From positions 12,221-76,220 of the forward strand of contig CAKPAA010000008.1 in assembly GCA_934132775.1 (NCBI GenBank): a DNA stretch of 64,000 bases, given 5' to 3'. The number at the start of each line of letters is the position of its first letter. The stretch's first letter is position 1. The translations under genes were made by a program, and so were the position numbers. The stretch comes from an uncultured Clostridia bacterium (GTDB taxonomy: Bacteria > Bacillota > Clostridia > TANB77 > UBA1234). Below are positions 8,933-19,291 of this stretch, piece after piece. A model generated the notes under the pieces. The model had not been told where the DNA came from. It was given only the letters and a program-made list of their open reading frames with translations, and did no database searches.

Positions 8933-9472
8933 TTATTTTGAAAATGGCATACCAAGAAGTCTTAGTAACTCTTTTGCCTCTTCGTCTGTATTTGCTGTTG
9001 TTACGAAAATTATGTCCATACCTCTAATTTTATCAATTTTATCATATTCAATTTCAGGGAATATAAGTTGTTCTTTAACACCCATTGAATAATTTCCTCT
9101 TCCATCAAAAGAATTTGGAGATAACCCTCTAAAATCTCTTACTCTTGGAAGTGCAACTGCAAATAATTTCTCAGCAAAATCATACATTTTATCGTTTCTT
9201 AATGTAACTTTACAACCGATTTCCATTCCTTCTCTAATTTTAAACCCAGCAATTGATTTTTTTGCTTTAGTTGAAACAACTTTTTGTCCAGTGATTATTG
9301 TTAAATCTCTCATTGCATTTTCTAAAGCTTTAGCGTTTTCACGAACATCGCTAACACCCATATTTATAACTATTTTTTCAAGCTTTGGTACTTGCATTAC
9401 TGATTTATAATTAAATTTCTTCATCAATTCTGGAACTACTTCATTCTTATATAATTCTTTTAAACTTGACAT
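8933..9472 (-). CDS. rplE: 50S ribosomal protein L5
   Basis: 179 residues; [16 protein letters not shown], the [21 protein letters not shown] block and C-terminal [22 protein letters not shown]5 binds 5S rRNA and the P-site tRNA elbow. GGAGG precedes the ATG. Normal length. Confidence 0.98.
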   Translation of the reverse strand: MSSLKELYKNEVVPELMKKFNYKSVMQVPKLEKIVINMGVSDVRENAKALENAMRDLTIITGQKVVSTKAKKSIAGFKIREGMEIGCKVTLRNDKMYDFAEKLFAVALPRVRDFRGLSPNSFDGRGNYSMGVKEQLIFPEIEYDKIDKIRGMDIIFVTTANTDEEAKELLRLLGMPFSK

Positions 9473-9490
9473 TTTAGATTACCTCCTTTC

Positions 9491-9808
9491 TTACTTAATT
9501 TCTGTTCCGCATTTTGAACAAACTCTTACCTTAGCTCCATCTTTGCTAATTTCAGTTTTTGTTCTTGTGCCTTTTCCACATTTATCACAATATAGATTAA
9601 CTTTAGATGCGTTAATAGCAACTTCTGCTTTTATAATTCCACCTTGTTCTCCAGCTTTTCTAGGCTTTGTATGTTTACTTCTAACGTTAACTCCCTCAAC
9701 AACGACTTTGTTATCTTTTGGGCTTGCTTTTAGAACTTTACCTTTTTTACCTTTGTCGGCGCCAGAGTTTACCATTACTATATCACCTTTTTTAACGTGC
9801 ATATTCAT
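9491..9808 (-). CDS. rplX: 50S ribosomal protein L24
   Basis: 105 residues with an N-terminal KOW motif (KGDIVMVNSGADKGKKGKV) and a C-terminal pair of CxxC motifs (CDKCGKG, CSKCG). L24 initiates large-subunit assembly. Two candidate starts (9808 and 9802) differ by two residues; a GAGG-type site sits upstream at a rather long distance. Confidence 0.97.
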   Translation of the reverse strand: MNMHVKKGDIVMVNSGADKGKKGKVLKASPKDNKVVVEGVNVRSKHTKPRKAGEQGGIIKAEVAINASKVNLYCDKCGKGTRTKTEISKDGAKVRVCSKCGTEIK

Positions 9809-9872
9809 TTATCTTTTACACCTACCTCTCAGATTTTATCTCTGTATAACTGCTATTTTAAGCAAGTTTCTA

Positions 9873-10241
9873 TTATAGAACTTCTGGAGCAAGTGAGATG
9901 ATTTTCATATAGTCTCCATCTCTTAACTCTCTTGCAACAGGCCCAAATATACGTGTTCCTCTTGGATTCTTATCATCTTTTATGATAACAGCGGCGTTTT
10001 CGTCAAATCTTATGTAAGAACCATCTGGTCTTTGAAGACCTCTTTTACTTCTTACGATAACAGCTTTAACAACATCACCTTTTTTTACCATACCAGCTGG
10101 TGCTGCGCTCTTTACAGAAGCAACTATAACATCACCGATATTAGCTGTTTTTCTGAAAGAACCACCTAAGCATCTGATACACATTAATTCTTTAGCGCCA
10201 GTATTGTCCGCTACTTTAAGTATTGTTTGTTGTTGTATCAT
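9873..10241 (-). CDS. rplN: 50S ribosomal protein L14
   Basis: 122 residues: [18 protein letters not shown] at the start and [14 protein letters not shown] late, diagnostic of L14, which forms an intersubunit bridge with 16S rRNA. AAAGGAG precedes the start. Confidence 0.98.
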   Translation of the reverse strand: MIQQQTILKVADNTGAKELMCIRCLGGSFRKTANIGDVIVASVKSAAPAGMVKKGDVVKAVIVRSKRGLQRPDGSYIRFDENAAVIIKDDKNPRGTRIFGPVARELRDGDYMKIISLAPEVL

Positions 10242-10305
10242 TTTATTTTTCTCCTTTCAGATGCATCAATCCTTTCTTTCAAGGACATACATCAAATATA
10301 CTAAA

Positions 10306-10566
10306 CTATTTAACTTTTTCTACGATTTCAACCAGTCTCCATCTTTTATCCTTAGATAGTGGTCTAGTTTCCATAACCTTTACTGTATCACCAATTTGAC
10401 ATTCATTGTTCTCATCGTGAGCTTTTAATTTGAATGTTCTTTTCATTATTTTACCGTATAAAGGATGTTTGTAACTAGTTTGAACAGCAACAACTATTGT
10501 TTTATCCATTTTGTCGCTAACAACTTTACCAACTCTTGTTTTTCTTAAAGCTCTTTCTTCAGACAT
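10306..10566 (-). CDS. rpsQ: 30S ribosomal protein S17
   Basis: 86 residues, OB fold: [21 protein letters not shown] and the C-terminal [16 protein letters not shown]17 binds the 16S 5' domain early in assembly. AAGGAG precedes the ATG. Confidence 0.98.
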   Translation of the reverse strand: MSEERALRKTRVGKVVSDKMDKTIVVAVQTSYKHPLYGKIMKRTFKLKAHDENNECQIGDTVKVMETRPLSKDKRWRLVEIVEKVK

Positions 10567-10601
10567 CTTTTTTCTCCTTTCTTAGGATTAACAAATTTAT
10601 A

Positions 10602-10802
10602 TTATTCAGCTTCTTCTAGTTCTTTTTCTCTAAGAACTGTTTTAATTCTTGCAATATCTTTCTTTGTATTTCTAATTTTCATCGGATTGTCCAATCCATT
10701 TGTAGCTAATTGAAATCTCAATTTGAATAATTCAGATTTTAATTCTACTAATTCTTTTTCTAAATCCGATGAAGTCATTTTCTTATATTCATTAGCCTTC
10801 AT
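10602..10802 (-). CDS. rpmC: 50S ribosomal protein L29
   Basis: Start set at ATG 10802 ([17 protein letters not shown]), preceded by a GGTGGTG site within the end of rplP; the frame is open further upstream. 66 residues, the usual size, with the core [20 protein letters not shown]. It overlaps the rplP stop by 11 bases, which suggests translational coupling. L29 lies at the exit tunnel. Confidence 0.96.
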   Translation of the reverse strand: MKANEYKKMTSSDLEKELVELKSELFKLRFQLATNGLDNPMKIRNTKKDIARIKTVLREKELEEAE

Positions 10803-11232
10803 CGTCTTCACCACCTTCATTTTTATCTGCATATACAAACTTTGTTTTTACAGGAAGTTTATGAGCTGCAAGTCTGAAAGCTTCTCTTGCTACATCTTCT
10901 GTAACACCAGCCATTTCAAACATTACTCTTCCTGGTTTAACAACTGCAACCCAGTATTCTAATGAACCTTTACCACTACCCATACGAGTTTCAGCAGGTT
11001 TCTTTGTTATTGGTTTATCTGGGAATATTTTAATCCAAACTTGACCGCCTCTTTTAATGAAACGTGTCATTGCAATTCTGGCAGCTTCGATTTGGTTTGA
11101 AGTAATCCAACCAGCTTCAAGTGTTTGTAAACCATACTCACCATATGTTACTGTGTTACCTCTTGTAGCTTTACCTCTATTTCTACCTTTTTGCATTTTT
11201 CTAAATTTTGATCTTTTTGGCATTAGTGGCAT
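10792..11232 (-). CDS. rplP: 50S ribosomal protein L16
   Basis: 146 residues with the L16 blocks [21 protein letters not shown] and the central [21 protein letters not shown], and an acidic tail. L16 organises the A-site region of 23S rRNA. The ATG overlaps the final base of rpsC, with AGGGGG upstream. Confidence 0.98.
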   Translation of the reverse strand: MPLMPKRSKFRKMQKGRNRGKATRGNTVTYGEYGLQTLEAGWITSNQIEAARIAMTRFIKRGGQVWIKIFPDKPITKKPAETRMGSGKGSLEYWVAVVKPGRVMFEMAGVTEDVAREAFRLAAHKLPVKTKFVYADKNEGGEDDEG

Positions 11233-11894
11233 TAGTTTCTACCCCCTTTTGCTTCTTGTTTTTTAGTAGGAAGAACTTCACCTTTGTAAATCCAAACTTT
11301 TATACCGATTTTTCCGTATGTTGTATTTGCTTCTGCAAATCCATAATCAATATCAGCTCTTAAAGTTTGTAGAGGTATTGTTCCTTCTCTGTAAAATTCG
11401 CTTCTAGCAATTTCGGCACCTGCAAGTCTACCAGCAGCATTTGTTTTAATACCTTTTGCTCCTGCTTTCATTGCTTTAGCCATACATTGTTTCATAGCCT
11501 TTCTATAAGAGATTCTTCTCTCTAATTGACCTGCAATATTTTCAGCAACTAATTGTGCATCTATATCAGGATTTTTAACTTCAACAATATTTACATTGAT
11601 TTCTTTCTTAAACTTTTTAGCTAAATCAGCTCTAACTTTATTTACGTTCTCGCCATTCTTTCCTAATGCGATACCTGGTTTTCCAGTATAAACATTTGCT
11701 CTGATGCTCTTAGCAGTTCTTTCAATTTCGATCTTTGAAACGCCTGCAACAGCAAATGCTTTTTTAATATATTTACGGATTTCAAAATCTTCAACTAGAT
11801 TGTCAGCAAAATCTTTTTTGTTAGCATACCATTTTGAATCCCAGTCTTTAATTATTCCCACTCTTAAACCGTGTGGATCCATTTTTTGTCCCAT
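11232..11894 (-). CDS. rpsC: 30S ribosomal protein S3
   Basis: 220 residues: [20 protein letters not shown], a KH domain with the [18 protein letters not shown] loop, and the C-terminal domain with [14 protein letters not shown]3 forms part of the mRNA entry channel. GGAGG lies upstream. Confidence 0.98.
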   Translation of the reverse strand: MGQKMDPHGLRVGIIKDWDSKWYANKKDFADNLVEDFEIRKYIKKAFAVAGVSKIEIERTAKSIRANVYTGKPGIALGKNGENVNKVRADLAKKFKKEINVNIVEVKNPDIDAQLVAENIAGQLERRISYRKAMKQCMAKAMKAGAKGIKTNAAGRLAGAEIARSEFYREGTIPLQTLRADIDYGFAEANTTYGKIGIKVWIYKGEVLPTKKQEAKGGRN

Positions 11895-11915
11895 TAAATA
11901 AAGTCCTCCTTCCTC

Positions 11916-12251
11916 TTATTCTCTCTCTTTTAGAACTACTGTGATATTAGAAGTTCTTTTTCTTATTCTATTAGCTCTACCTTGTGTAGCTGCTCTTATT
12001 CTCTTCATTGTTTCGCCTTGATTTGCATAAATTTCAGCAATGTATAATTTGCTTGTATCCATATTATGGTTATTTTCAGCATTTGCAATAGCTGACTTTA
12101 ATAGTTTTTCAACCATTGGAGATGCAGCTTTTGGAGTAAATTTTAATATAGCCAATGCTTCGTTTACATCTTTACCTCTAATTAAGTCTATAACGATCTT
12201 AACTTTTCTAGCAGAGATTCTAGCACGACTTAATGTTGCTCTAGCTTCCAT
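11916..12251 (-). CDS. rplV: 50S ribosomal protein L22
   Basis: 111 residues with [21 protein letters not shown] and the C-terminal tunnel hairpin region [21 protein letters not shown]22 lines the exit tunnel. AAGGAG precedes the ATG. Confidence 0.98.
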   Translation of the reverse strand: MEARATLSRARISARKVKIVIDLIRGKDVNEALAILKFTPKAASPMVEKLLKSAIANAENNHNMDTSKLYIAEIYANQGETMKRIRAATQGRANRIRKRTSNITVVLKERE

Positions 12252-12272
12252 TTTACTATTCTCCTTCCATCA

Positions 12273-12551
12273 TTATTTTACCTTAGTTGTCTTGTCGCCA
12301 GCGTGACCTTTGAAAGTTCTTGTTGGAACAAATTCACCAAGTTTATGTCCTATCATTTCATCTAATATAAATACTGGTACATGTTTTCTTCCGTCATGTA
12401 CAGCTATTGTGTGACCAACCATTTGTGGGAAGATAGTTGAAGCTCTTGACCAAGTTTTGATAACTTCTTTTTTATTTTCTTCATTCATTTTTTCAATTCT
12501 AGCAAGTAACTTTGGATCCACAAAAGGTCCTTTTTTAATTGATCTTGACAT
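12273..12551 (-). CDS. rpsS: 30S ribosomal protein S19
   Basis: 92 residues: [19 protein letters not shown], then [18 protein letters not shown] and [19 protein letters not shown]19 sits in the 30S head with S13. AGGAGG precedes the start. Confidence 0.98.
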   Translation of the reverse strand: MSRSIKKGPFVDPKLLARIEKMNEENKKEVIKTWSRASTIFPQMVGHTIAVHDGRKHVPVFILDEMIGHKLGEFVPTRTFKGHAGDKTTKVK

Positions 12552-12565
12552 TCTTTTATCCTCCT

Positions 12566-13399
12566 TTATTTAGAATTTCTTCTCTTTACTATAAACTTGT
12601 TACTAGCCTTTTTCTTATTTCTTGTCTTATATCCAAGAGCAGGTTTACCCCAAGGAGTAACAGGTCCTGGTCTACCAACTGGTGACTTACCTTCACCACC
12701 ACCATGTGGGTGATCATTAGGATTCATTACAGAACCTCTAACTTCTGGTCTCTTACCAAGCCATCTACTCTTACCAGCTTTACCAAGTTTAATGTTTTCG
12801 TGTTCACTATTACCAACTTCACCGATAGTAGCTTTACAGTCAACACTTACTAATCTCATTTCATTTGAAGGAAGTCTAACGTGTGCGTACTTTCCTTCCT
12901 TTGCCATAAGTTGTGCAGAGTTACCAGCACTTCTAACCATTTGAGCACCTTTTCCTGGTTTTAATTCGATACAATGAATCATTGTACCAACAGGAATGCT
13001 TGAAATTGGTAAGCAGTTACCTGGCTTAATATCTGCATTTGCACCTGACATTACTTTGTCATTTACTTTTAATCCATTTGGAGCTAAGATATATGCTTTT
13101 TCTCCATCCTCATATTGAATTAAAGCTATGTTAGCTGATCTGTTTGGATCATACTCAATTGCAATAACTGTTGCAGGTACATCGTCTTTTCTTCTCTTAA
13201 AATCTATAATTCTATATTTTCTTCTGCTACCGCCACCTTGATGTCTAACTGTTATTCTACCATAAGAATTTCTACCAGCATTTTTCTTTAAGCTTGTTGT
13301 TAAAGATCTTTCTGGTTTTGTTTTTGTAATTTCTTCAAAAGTAGAAACTGTCATACCTCTTCTTGATGGTGTAACTGGTCTAAATTGTTTAATACCCAT
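12566..13399 (-). CDS. rplB: 50S ribosomal protein L2
   Basis: Start set at ATG 13399 ([17 protein letters not shown]) with AAAAGGAG at the right spacing; the frame is open upstream to 13465. 277 residues, with the [11 protein letters not shown] block and the C-terminal [19 protein letters not shown] block that lies close to the peptidyl transferase centre. Confidence 0.98.
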   Translation of the reverse strand: MGIKQFRPVTPSRRGMTVSTFEEITKTKPERSLTTSLKKNAGRNSYGRITVRHQGGGSRRKYRIIDFKRRKDDVPATVIAIEYDPNRSANIALIQYEDGEKAYILAPNGLKVNDKVMSGANADIKPGNCLPISSIPVGTMIHCIELKPGKGAQMVRSAGNSAQLMAKEGKYAHVRLPSNEMRLVSVDCKATIGEVGNSEHENIKLGKAGKSRWLGKRPEVRGSVMNPNDHPHGGGEGKSPVGRPGPVTPWGKPALGYKTRNKKKASNKFIVKRRNSK

Positions 13400-13487
13400 T
13401 TTATATTTCTCCTTTTTATGATTTGGGGTTTTATTTTTCAGGTTTAGAAGCCCCCATTCTTTCAAAACCTATAATCTAGGGTAATAA

Positions 13488-13838
13488 TTAGTTATTAAAT
13501 CCAAACTCTTCAATAGATGTTTTGTATTTCTTATTAACTGTTTGTTCTTTTCCACCCTTGCCTAAATATTTGAATGTTCCGTTCTCTTGTGCTATTGTTA
13601 CGATAGCCTTTTTCCAGTCAGATGTCTTTCCAGAGTGAACGCCTTGTCTCTTTTCTTTTCCTTTAACGCTAACTGTTTTAACGTCTAAAACTTTTACTTC
13701 AAATAATTTTTCAACGGCATTTCTAATATCAATTTTTGTTGCCTTTTTGTTTACTTCAAAAGTGTACTTTCCCTCAGCCATAGCTGCACTACTCTTTTCA
13801 GTAATAATAGGTCTTACAATTATTTCTTCTGCAACCAT
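13488..13838 (-). CDS. rplW: 50S ribosomal protein L23
   Basis: 116 residues: IIVRPIITEKSSAAMAEGKY at the N-terminus and a long basic loop. L23 docks trigger factor and SRP at the tunnel exit. The ATG overlaps the last base of rplD. The tail is a little longer than in many L23 proteins (about 95-100 residues). Confidence 0.97.
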   Translation of the reverse strand: MVAEEIIVRPIITEKSSAAMAEGKYTFEVNKKATKIDIRNAVEKLFEVKVLDVKTVSVKGKEKRQGVHSGKTSDWKKAIVTIAQENGTFKYLGKGGKEQTVNKKYKTSIEEFGFNN

Positions 13839-14458
13839 TATGCGTACACCTCCTCAATTTTTGCTACTGCATCTTTAGTAACAACAAATGCATCATATCT
13901 TAAGATGTCATATGTGTTAATTGTGTTTACAAGAGCTGTTTTAACATTTGGAATGTTTCTAGCTGATGCTTGAACATTTAAATTGCTCTCTGGTAATACA
14001 ACTAAAGCTTTTGTAACATTTAGGTTTGATAAAACCTTTGACATATTCTTTGTTTTAATTTCATCAAAGTTCAATGAATCTAAAACGATAAGTTTGTTTT
14101 CAAGAACTTTGCTTGAAAGTGCAGACTTAAGAGCAAGTCTTCTAACTTTCTTATTTAATGTATATTTATATGATCTTGGCTTTGGTCCTAATGCAATACC
14201 ACCTTTAATCCATTGTGGAGCTCTGATGCTACCTTGTCTTGCACGGCCTGTACCTTTTTGTTTCCAAGGTTTCTTTCCACCACCGCTAACTTCGCTACGT
14301 GTTTTTGTAGATTGTGTACCTTGTCTTTGATTAGCCAAATAATTAACAACAACTTCGTGCATAACATCTTCGTTTACTTCTACTGCAAAGATATCGTCTG
14401 AAAGTTCAATGTCGCCAACTTTTTTACCTTCTACGTTTAATAAATCTACTTTAGGCAT
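13838..14458 (-). CDS. rplD: 50S ribosomal protein L4
   Basis: 206 residues with the tunnel loop block ([20 protein letters not shown], then RAPQWIKGG) that is diagnostic for L4. L4 reaches into the exit tunnel and in several bacteria represses its own S10 operon through the leader RNA, which is relevant to the structured leader at 15595-15801. AAAGGAG precedes the ATG. Confidence 0.98.
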   Translation of the reverse strand: MPKVDLLNVEGKKVGDIELSDDIFAVEVNEDVMHEVVVNYLANQRQGTQSTKTRSEVSGGGKKPWKQKGTGRARQGSIRAPQWIKGGIALGPKPRSYKYTLNKKVRRLALKSALSSKVLENKLIVLDSLNFDEIKTKNMSKVLSNLNVTKALVVLPESNLNVQASARNIPNVKTALVNTINTYDILRYDAFVVTKDAVAKIEEVYA

Positions 14459-14478
14459 TTTCGTTTCTCCTTTCCCTA

Positions 14479-15129
14479 TTATTTAGCGCTCTTAGAAACA
14501 GGAGTTCTTGCTGTTTCTTTGATTCTAACTAATGATTTTTTGTATCCAGGAACTGAACCTTTGATTAAGATAACTTCTTTATCCATATCAACTTTAACAA
14601 TTTGTAAGTTTTGAACAGTTACTGTGTCTTTTCCAGTGTGTCCTGGTAATTTCTTTCCAGGGAATACTCTACCTGGTGAAGATGTAGGACCCATAGAACC
14701 TGGTCTTCTGTGATACATAGAACCGTGTCCTTTAGGACCAATGTGTTGACCGTGTCTCTTAATAACGCCTTGGAAGCCTTTTCCTTTTGAAAGGCCTTGA
14801 ACATCAACAAGTTCGCCAGCTTCAAAAATATCAGCTTTAATTTCGTCTCCAACGTTATAATCATCAACATTGTCAAGTCTTAATTCTTTAATATACTTTC
14901 TATATGAAAGCTTAATTTTATCAAATTGACCTTTAATAGGTTTATTCATATGTTTTTCTTTAACTTTTCCAGTTGCTACTACTAATGCGTTGTAACCATC
15001 TGTTTCAACAGTCTTTTTTCTTACAACTAAACAAGGTTCAACTTCAACAACTGTTACTGGAATAACTAGTCCGTTTTCATCAAAAATTTGAGTCATTCCT
15101 AATTTCTTTCCGTAAAGACCTTTTTTCAT
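14479..15129 (-). CDS. rplC: 50S ribosomal protein L3
   Basis: 216 residues: [20 protein letters not shown] and the central loop block [20 protein letters not shown] that approaches the peptidyl transferase centre. AGGAGG precedes the start. The 108-base gap to rpsJ shows no gene. Confidence 0.98.
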   Translation of the reverse strand: MKKGLYGKKLGMTQIFDENGLVIPVTVVEVEPCLVVRKKTVETDGYNALVVATGKVKEKHMNKPIKGQFDKIKLSYRKYIKELRLDNVDDYNVGDEIKADIFEAGELVDVQGLSKGKGFQGVIKRHGQHIGPKGHGSMYHRRPGSMGPTSSPGRVFPGKKLPGHTGKDTVTVQNLQIVKVDMDKEVILIKGSVPGYKKSLVRIKETARTPVSKSAK

Positions 15130-15237
15130 TTTAAAAATACCTCCTTGGTTATTGGTTCACATTTCAATGAACATGACCATTTGATTAAATAAAAATTTGT
15201 TTGTTATGCTAAAATTACTTATTTATATAGTTTTGAA

Positions 15238-15594
15238 CTATTCATCGATTTTCATTTCAGCTTCAACACCTGCTGGTAACTCGATTTTCATCAAAGCTTC
15301 AGCTGTTTTTGATGTTGGATAAAGAATGTCAATAACTCTCTTATGAGTTCTCATCTCAAATTGTTCTCTTGAATCTTTGTATTTGTGAGGTGATCTCAAA
15401 ATTGTTATAACTTCTTTTTTTGTAGGTAGTGGAATAGGACCTGATACGCTTGCACCAGTTCTTTTAGCCGTTTCTACTATTTTTTGAGCAGACTGATCTA
15501 AAATAGCGTGGTCGAAAGCTTTAAGTCTAATTCTGATTCTCTCTTTTCCTACTTCTGTAGTTGTCTTTGCTACTTCTTTCTTTGCTTTTGGCAT
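15238..15594 (-). CDS. rpsJ: 30S ribosomal protein S10
   Basis: Start set at ATG 15594 ([11 protein letters not shown]) with AAGGAGG upstream; the open frame continues into the leader but that part is the structured RNA. 118 residues, with the [11 protein letters not shown] block and [20 protein letters not shown]. The lysine-rich N-terminal extension of about 15 residues exceeds the usual S10 of about 102. First gene of the ribosomal block; S10 is also a NusG/NusB partner. Confidence 0.97.
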   Translation of the reverse strand: MPKAKKEVAKTTTEVGKERIRIRLKAFDHAILDQSAQKIVETAKRTGASVSGPIPLPTKKEVITILRSPHKYKDSREQFEMRTHKRVIDILYPTSKTAEALMKIELPAGVEAEMKIDE

Positions 15595-15801
15595 TGTTTT
15601 TACCTCCTTAATATTGTTAGCGCTAACAGTCGTACACGCACCCGGGTGTTTCAAAATCTCCCTTATTAAAACCCAGGTAAAACCCTGGGGAAAGTGCTAA
15701 ACTAATACCCTGTCGCCCGGTTTAAAATCGGACATACTCCGTGAAAGTTCCCTGCCCGTAAGAACGGCAGCCACATTCCACATCATCGCACAATCGCATC
15801 G
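15595..15801 (-). promoter_or_regulatory. Structured 5' leader of the S10 operon
   Basis: About 207 bases of unusually GC-rich, hairpin-rich sequence in an AT-rich genome. Visible elements: palindrome CACCCGGGTG near 15640-15650, a CCCAGG/CCTGGG hairpin near 15670-15690, and a CTGCC/GGGCAG hairpin near 15755-15775. The position matches L4-responsive S10 leaders known from other bacteria. Regulation by L4 here is inference. Confidence 0.6.
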
Positions 15802-15807
15802 TTTACT

Positions 15808-15836
15808 ATTATACTAGCATTCGTTACATAATGCAA
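15808..15836 (-). promoter_or_regulatory. Main promoter of the S10-spc ribosomal operon
   Basis: TTGCAT at 15831-15836 and TATAAT at 15808-15813, 17-base spacer, directly before the structured leader. Confidence 0.75.
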
Positions 15837-15874
15837 GTATTTTTTTACTTTTTTTCATCAAAATTCCATAAAAA

Positions 15875-15925
15875 ATGTATCTTGCTCGAAATGCCCTATT
15901 TAAAGGGATTTTAAGCAAGATACAT
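15875..15925 (-). terminator. Terminator of thrS
   Basis: Twelve-bp stem ATGTATCTTGCT/AGCAAGATACAT enclosing a smaller hairpin (CCCT/AGGG), followed by TTTTTT on the minus strand. Confidence 0.85.
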
Positions 15926-15946
15926 CTAAAATTTTATAATTATTTT

Positions 15947-17869
15947 TTACAAAGCTTTAGTGTCAACTTCCTCTTTTGCCTTTGCAATAAAGTCTTCTAA
16001 CTTCATTGCCCCTAGGTCTCCGTCCTTTCTGTTACGAACCCCTACTGTGCCTTCTTCCATTTCTTTATCACCGATAACAAGCATATATGGTATTTTTTGA
16101 ACTTGTGCTTCTCTTATCTTGTATCCAATTTTCTCGTTTCTATCGTCAACTTCAACTCTAAATCCAAGTTCATCAAGTTTATCTGCTAATTTTTTAGCAT
16201 AATCTGCGTGCTTTTCTGTTGAAATTGGAAGAATTTTAATTTGTACTGGAGATAACCACATTGGGAATGCACCAGCAAAGTGTTCCGTAATAATTCCAAT
16301 AAATCTATCAAAAGAACCAAATATTGCTCTGTGAATCATTATAGGAGTTTTTCTTTCTCCGTCTTCATCGATATAATATAGTTCAAATCTTTGTGGTAAT
16401 TGGAAATCCAATTGAATTGTTCCCATTTGCCATTCTCTTCCCAAACAATCTTTCATCTTTATATCAATCTTAGGACCGTAGAAAGCACCATCACCCTCAT
16501 TTATTCTGTAATTGTTCTCTCCGCAGATTTCATTCATAACAGCTTTTAAGTCAGACTCTGCTCTATTCCAAGTTTCAATCTCTCCCATATAGTCATCAGG
16601 TCTTGTTGAAAGTGTTAAAACATAGTCAAGTCCAAAAACTGAATATAATTCTTTTGTCAATTCAAGAATATTTTTAATCTCACTTCCTATTTGCTTTTCA
16701 GTTACATAGTTATGTGAATCATCTTGTCTAAACATTCTAACTCTGAATAATCCATTTAATTGACCAGATTTTTCATTTCTGTGTATAACGTCAACATCAT
16801 TAAAACGAAGTGGCAAATCTTTGTAGCTTCTCATTTTAGTTTGATATACTTTTATCGAGTTAGGACAGTTCATTGGTTTTAAAGCTTGCTCGTTTCCATC
16901 AGCATCAGTTAAAACAAACATATCTTCTTTGTAATGATCCCAGTGGCCAGATGTTTTCCAAAGCACACTACTGTTAAGTTGAGGGCCAGAAAATTCTTGG
17001 TAACCACGTTTTTTATGTTCTTTTCTCCAAAAATCTATAAGTACATTCATCATTGTGAAGCCCTTTGGCAACCAATATGCCATACCAGGAGCTGTTTCAT
17101 CAAAGAAGAATAATTCTAATTCCTTACCTAATTTTCTGTGATCTCTCTTTTTAGCTTCTTCTATCATATTCAAATAATTATCTAACTCAGACTTCTTAGG
17201 ATATGATATTCCGTAAATTCTTTGAAGCATCTTATTATTTTCATTGCCTCTCCAATAAGCACCTGAAGAAGACAAAAGTTTAAATGCTTTTACACTTCCA
17301 GTAGACATCAAGTGAGGACCAGCGCACAAATCAACATAGTCGCCTTGCTTGTAAAAAGAAATCTCTGCATCTTCTGGCAATTCATTTATAAGCTCAACTT
17401 TGTAAGGTTCATCTTTTTCTTGCATAAGTTTTAAAGCTTCAGCTCTTGGTAGAGAAAATCTTTCAAGTGCAAGATTTTCCTTAATTATATTAGCCATTTC
17501 TTTTTCAATATTTTCCAAATCTTCTTGTGAAAATGGCTTTTCAATATCATAATCATAGTAAAAACCATTATCTATCGCAGGTCCGATTGCAAGTTTTGCA
17601 TTAGGGAACAATTTCTTGACAGCTTGTGCCATAATATGAGAAGTTGTATGCCAATAAGCCTTCTTACCTTCCAAATCATTATCAAAAGTATAAATACTTA
17701 AAGCGCAATCTTCATTAATCTCGTATCTCAAATCCTTTGTTTCGCCATTTACACTTGCACAAGTAGCAACCCTTGCAAGCCCTTCACTAATTTTTTTAGC
17801 AACATCCAAAACACTACTTCCTTTTTCAACTTCGATATTGCTACCATCTTTTAAAGTTATCTTTATCAT
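15947..17869 (-). CDS. thrS: Threonine-tRNA ligase
   Basis: 640 residues: TGS domain (1-60), editing domain with HTTSHIMAQAV near residue 75, class II catalytic core (MNCPNSIKVYQ, RNEKSGQLNGLFRVRMF-type motif 2) and C-terminal anticodon-binding domain. It charges tRNA-Thr and edits mis-charged Ser. GGAGG lies upstream. Expression is set by the T-box leader just upstream, which reads uncharged tRNA-Thr. Confidence 0.98.
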   Translation of the reverse strand: MIKITLKDGSNIEVEKGSSVLDVAKKISEGLARVATCASVNGETKDLRYEINEDCALSIYTFDNDLEGKKAYWHTTSHIMAQAVKKLFPNAKLAIGPAIDNGFYYDYDIEKPFSQEDLENIEKEMANIIKENLALERFSLPRAEALKLMQEKDEPYKVELINELPEDAEISFYKQGDYVDLCAGPHLMSTGSVKAFKLLSSSGAYWRGNENNKMLQRIYGISYPKKSELDNYLNMIEEAKKRDHRKLGKELELFFFDETAPGMAYWLPKGFTMMNVLIDFWRKEHKKRGYQEFSGPQLNSSVLWKTSGHWDHYKEDMFVLTDADGNEQALKPMNCPNSIKVYQTKMRSYKDLPLRFNDVDVIHRNEKSGQLNGLFRVRMFRQDDSHNYVTEKQIGSEIKNILELTKELYSVFGLDYVLTLSTRPDDYMGEIETWNRAESDLKAVMNEICGENNYRINEGDGAFYGPKIDIKMKDCLGREWQMGTIQLDFQLPQRFELYYIDEDGERKTPIMIHRAIFGSFDRFIGIITEHFAGAFPMWLSPVQIKILPISTEKHADYAKKLADKLDELGFRVEVDDRNEKIGYKIREAQVQKIPYMLVIGDKEMEEGTVGVRNRKDGDLGAMKLEDFIAKAKEEVDTKAL

Positions 17870-17889
17870 AAATTTACCTCCTTTATTTT

Positions 17890-18124
17890 AATAAAACAGA
17901 GCCAAAAATAAACACTCCCAATCCTTTTACAGATTAGGAGTGCTTTATAACACGGTTCCATCCTAAATTTAACTTAATTAAGATTATAACGTAATCAACG
18001 TGACACTTTACGTAGGGTAGTTTTTCAAGCACTTATCCTAGATTTGTTTTCAGCCAATGACAAATCATCTCTATAAGATTTTCCATACTTTACTTTGTCC
18101 TAGTATCATATTTTCCTCAAAAGC
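17890..18124 (-). promoter_or_regulatory. T-box riboswitch leader of thrS
   Basis: On the minus strand the T-box core GGAACCGTG (about 17950-17960) sits in an antiterminator region. It is followed by a terminator hairpin at 17913-17942 (CACTCC/GGAGTG arms) and a T run. Upstream sequence of about 150 bases fits stem I. Pairing of uncharged tRNA-Thr with the T-box would favour antitermination. I could not fix the specifier codon by eye. Confidence 0.9.
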
Positions 18125-18130
18125 AATATG

Positions 18131-18160
18131 ATTATACCACTAATTATGTAACATCGTCAA
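18131..18160 (-). promoter_or_regulatory. Promoter of thrS
   Basis: TTGACG at 18155-18160 and TATAAT at 18131-18136, 18-base spacer, located to start the transcript at the T-box 5' end. Confidence 0.7.
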
Positions 18161-18308
18161 TACAAATTTTCACTCATCACTAAAATTTTCGCCGATTTAT
18201 TACAATTAAAATATTGTACAAAACATAACCTTTGAACGCAGAACTAAAAGCCCACTTTCTTTCTAAAATAAATTATGTATTATTCTAAATGTTTTAATAT
18301 TAAATATT

Positions 18309-18566
18309 TCATATTATCTTAAATAAAAACTTCATAGCTAAAACGATTAAAACACCTGGCACACCAAGTAATCCAACTATTGCAGATGTAAGCCAAGTTA
18401 TTGGGACTCCAAGTCCAAATAAATTAAGTGCCCAAATAATAACAGCACCAATTAAAGAGTTAACCAAAAAGCCAATAACATTTATAGAAACTTTAAATAC
18501 AACTTTTAATAAAAAAACAACTAATATAACTGCTAAAACATATGCAACAACCGATTCAATTCCCAT
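18309..18566 (-). CDS. Pro-sigma-K processing inhibitor BofA family protein
   Basis: 85 residues, nearly all hydrophobic, with the BofA-type C-terminal block GVPITWLTSAIVGLLGVPGV. In Bacillus, BofA restrains the SpoIVFB protease during sporulation; short homologues are common in Clostridia, where the role is less clear. GGAGG precedes the ATG. It stands alone between thrS and the HTH genes. Presence suggests a spore-forming ancestry, not proof of sporulation. Confidence 0.8.
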   Translation of the reverse strand: MGIESVVAYVLAVILVVFLLKVVFKVSINVIGFLVNSLIGAVIIWALNLFGLGVPITWLTSAIVGLLGVPGVLIVLAMKFLFKII

Positions 18567-18798
18567 AATTAATTCCTCCTTCTACGCAATAAATTATACC
18601 ATTCTTTATAGTATATGACAAGAAATTTTAAATGTGACAAATTTGTCTTTTTCAACAACAATATATGGCTTATTCAATTTATTTTAAAATTGACATAATC
18701 AGTGCATGATGATATACTTAATACCATAATTTATATCTTTATAAATAAAACTGTGCATATAGTTTTATAATCAAAATGCTATAAATAGGAGGATTTCT

Positions 18799-19281
18799 AT
18801 GTCTGAAACTGTATTGACAGCAGAAATGGAACTGCAATTATGTGAAGACTACAAAAATCTGAGTATAATTGCAATTTCAAAAAAATACCACATAAGCACA
18901 AAAAGAATATATGAAATCTTGAAAGTACATAATATTCCGGTATTTCAACAAGGTCCTAGGCAAAAGACTTTTCTCACAGAAGAACAAGAATTAGAGATAT
19001 GCCAAAAATATTCTTCTGGTAGAATGACAATAGGAGAATTGTGTGCAGAGTATCATATTGCTCAAAATCGGTTGTCTCAAATTTTTGATGCACATCGAAT
19101 AAAAAAACACGTTCCTGGCAAGAAAAAACATCTTCTTAGCACAGACGTTGAAGCTGAGTTGTGTAAAGAATATAAAAACACATCACTTGCAGTACTTCTA
19201 AAGAAATACAATATATCTCTTTCTAGACTTTATAAGATACTCGAAGCAAACAACGTAGCACCCAAAAAATCTAAGAGGTGA
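18799..19281 (+). CDS. Tandem helix-turn-helix repeat protein, three repeats
   Basis: 160 residues made of three repeats of about 50 residues. Each starts L-T/S-x-E-x-E-x-x-L/I-C-x-x-Y, then has a trihelical HTH segment (ISKKYHISTKRIYEIL, LCAEYHIAQNRLSQIF, LLKKYNISLSRLYKIL) and a basic linker. This is a homeodomain-like DNA-binding arrangement; no effector domain is seen. AGGAGG precedes the ATG. It forms a pair with the next gene. It contains one in-frame CGG (19069) that must be read normally, since repeat similarity continues across it. Probably a sequence-specific DNA-binding protein; target unknown. Confidence 0.75.
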   Translation: MSETVLTAEMELQLCEDYKNLSIIAISKKYHISTKRIYEILKVHNIPVFQQGPRQKTFLTEEQELEICQKYSSGRMTIGELCAEYHIAQNRLSQIFDAHRIKKHVPGKKKHLLSTDVEAELCKEYKNTSLAVLLKKYNISLSRLYKILEANNVAPKKSKR

Positions 19282-19291
19282 TGGCAGTAAT

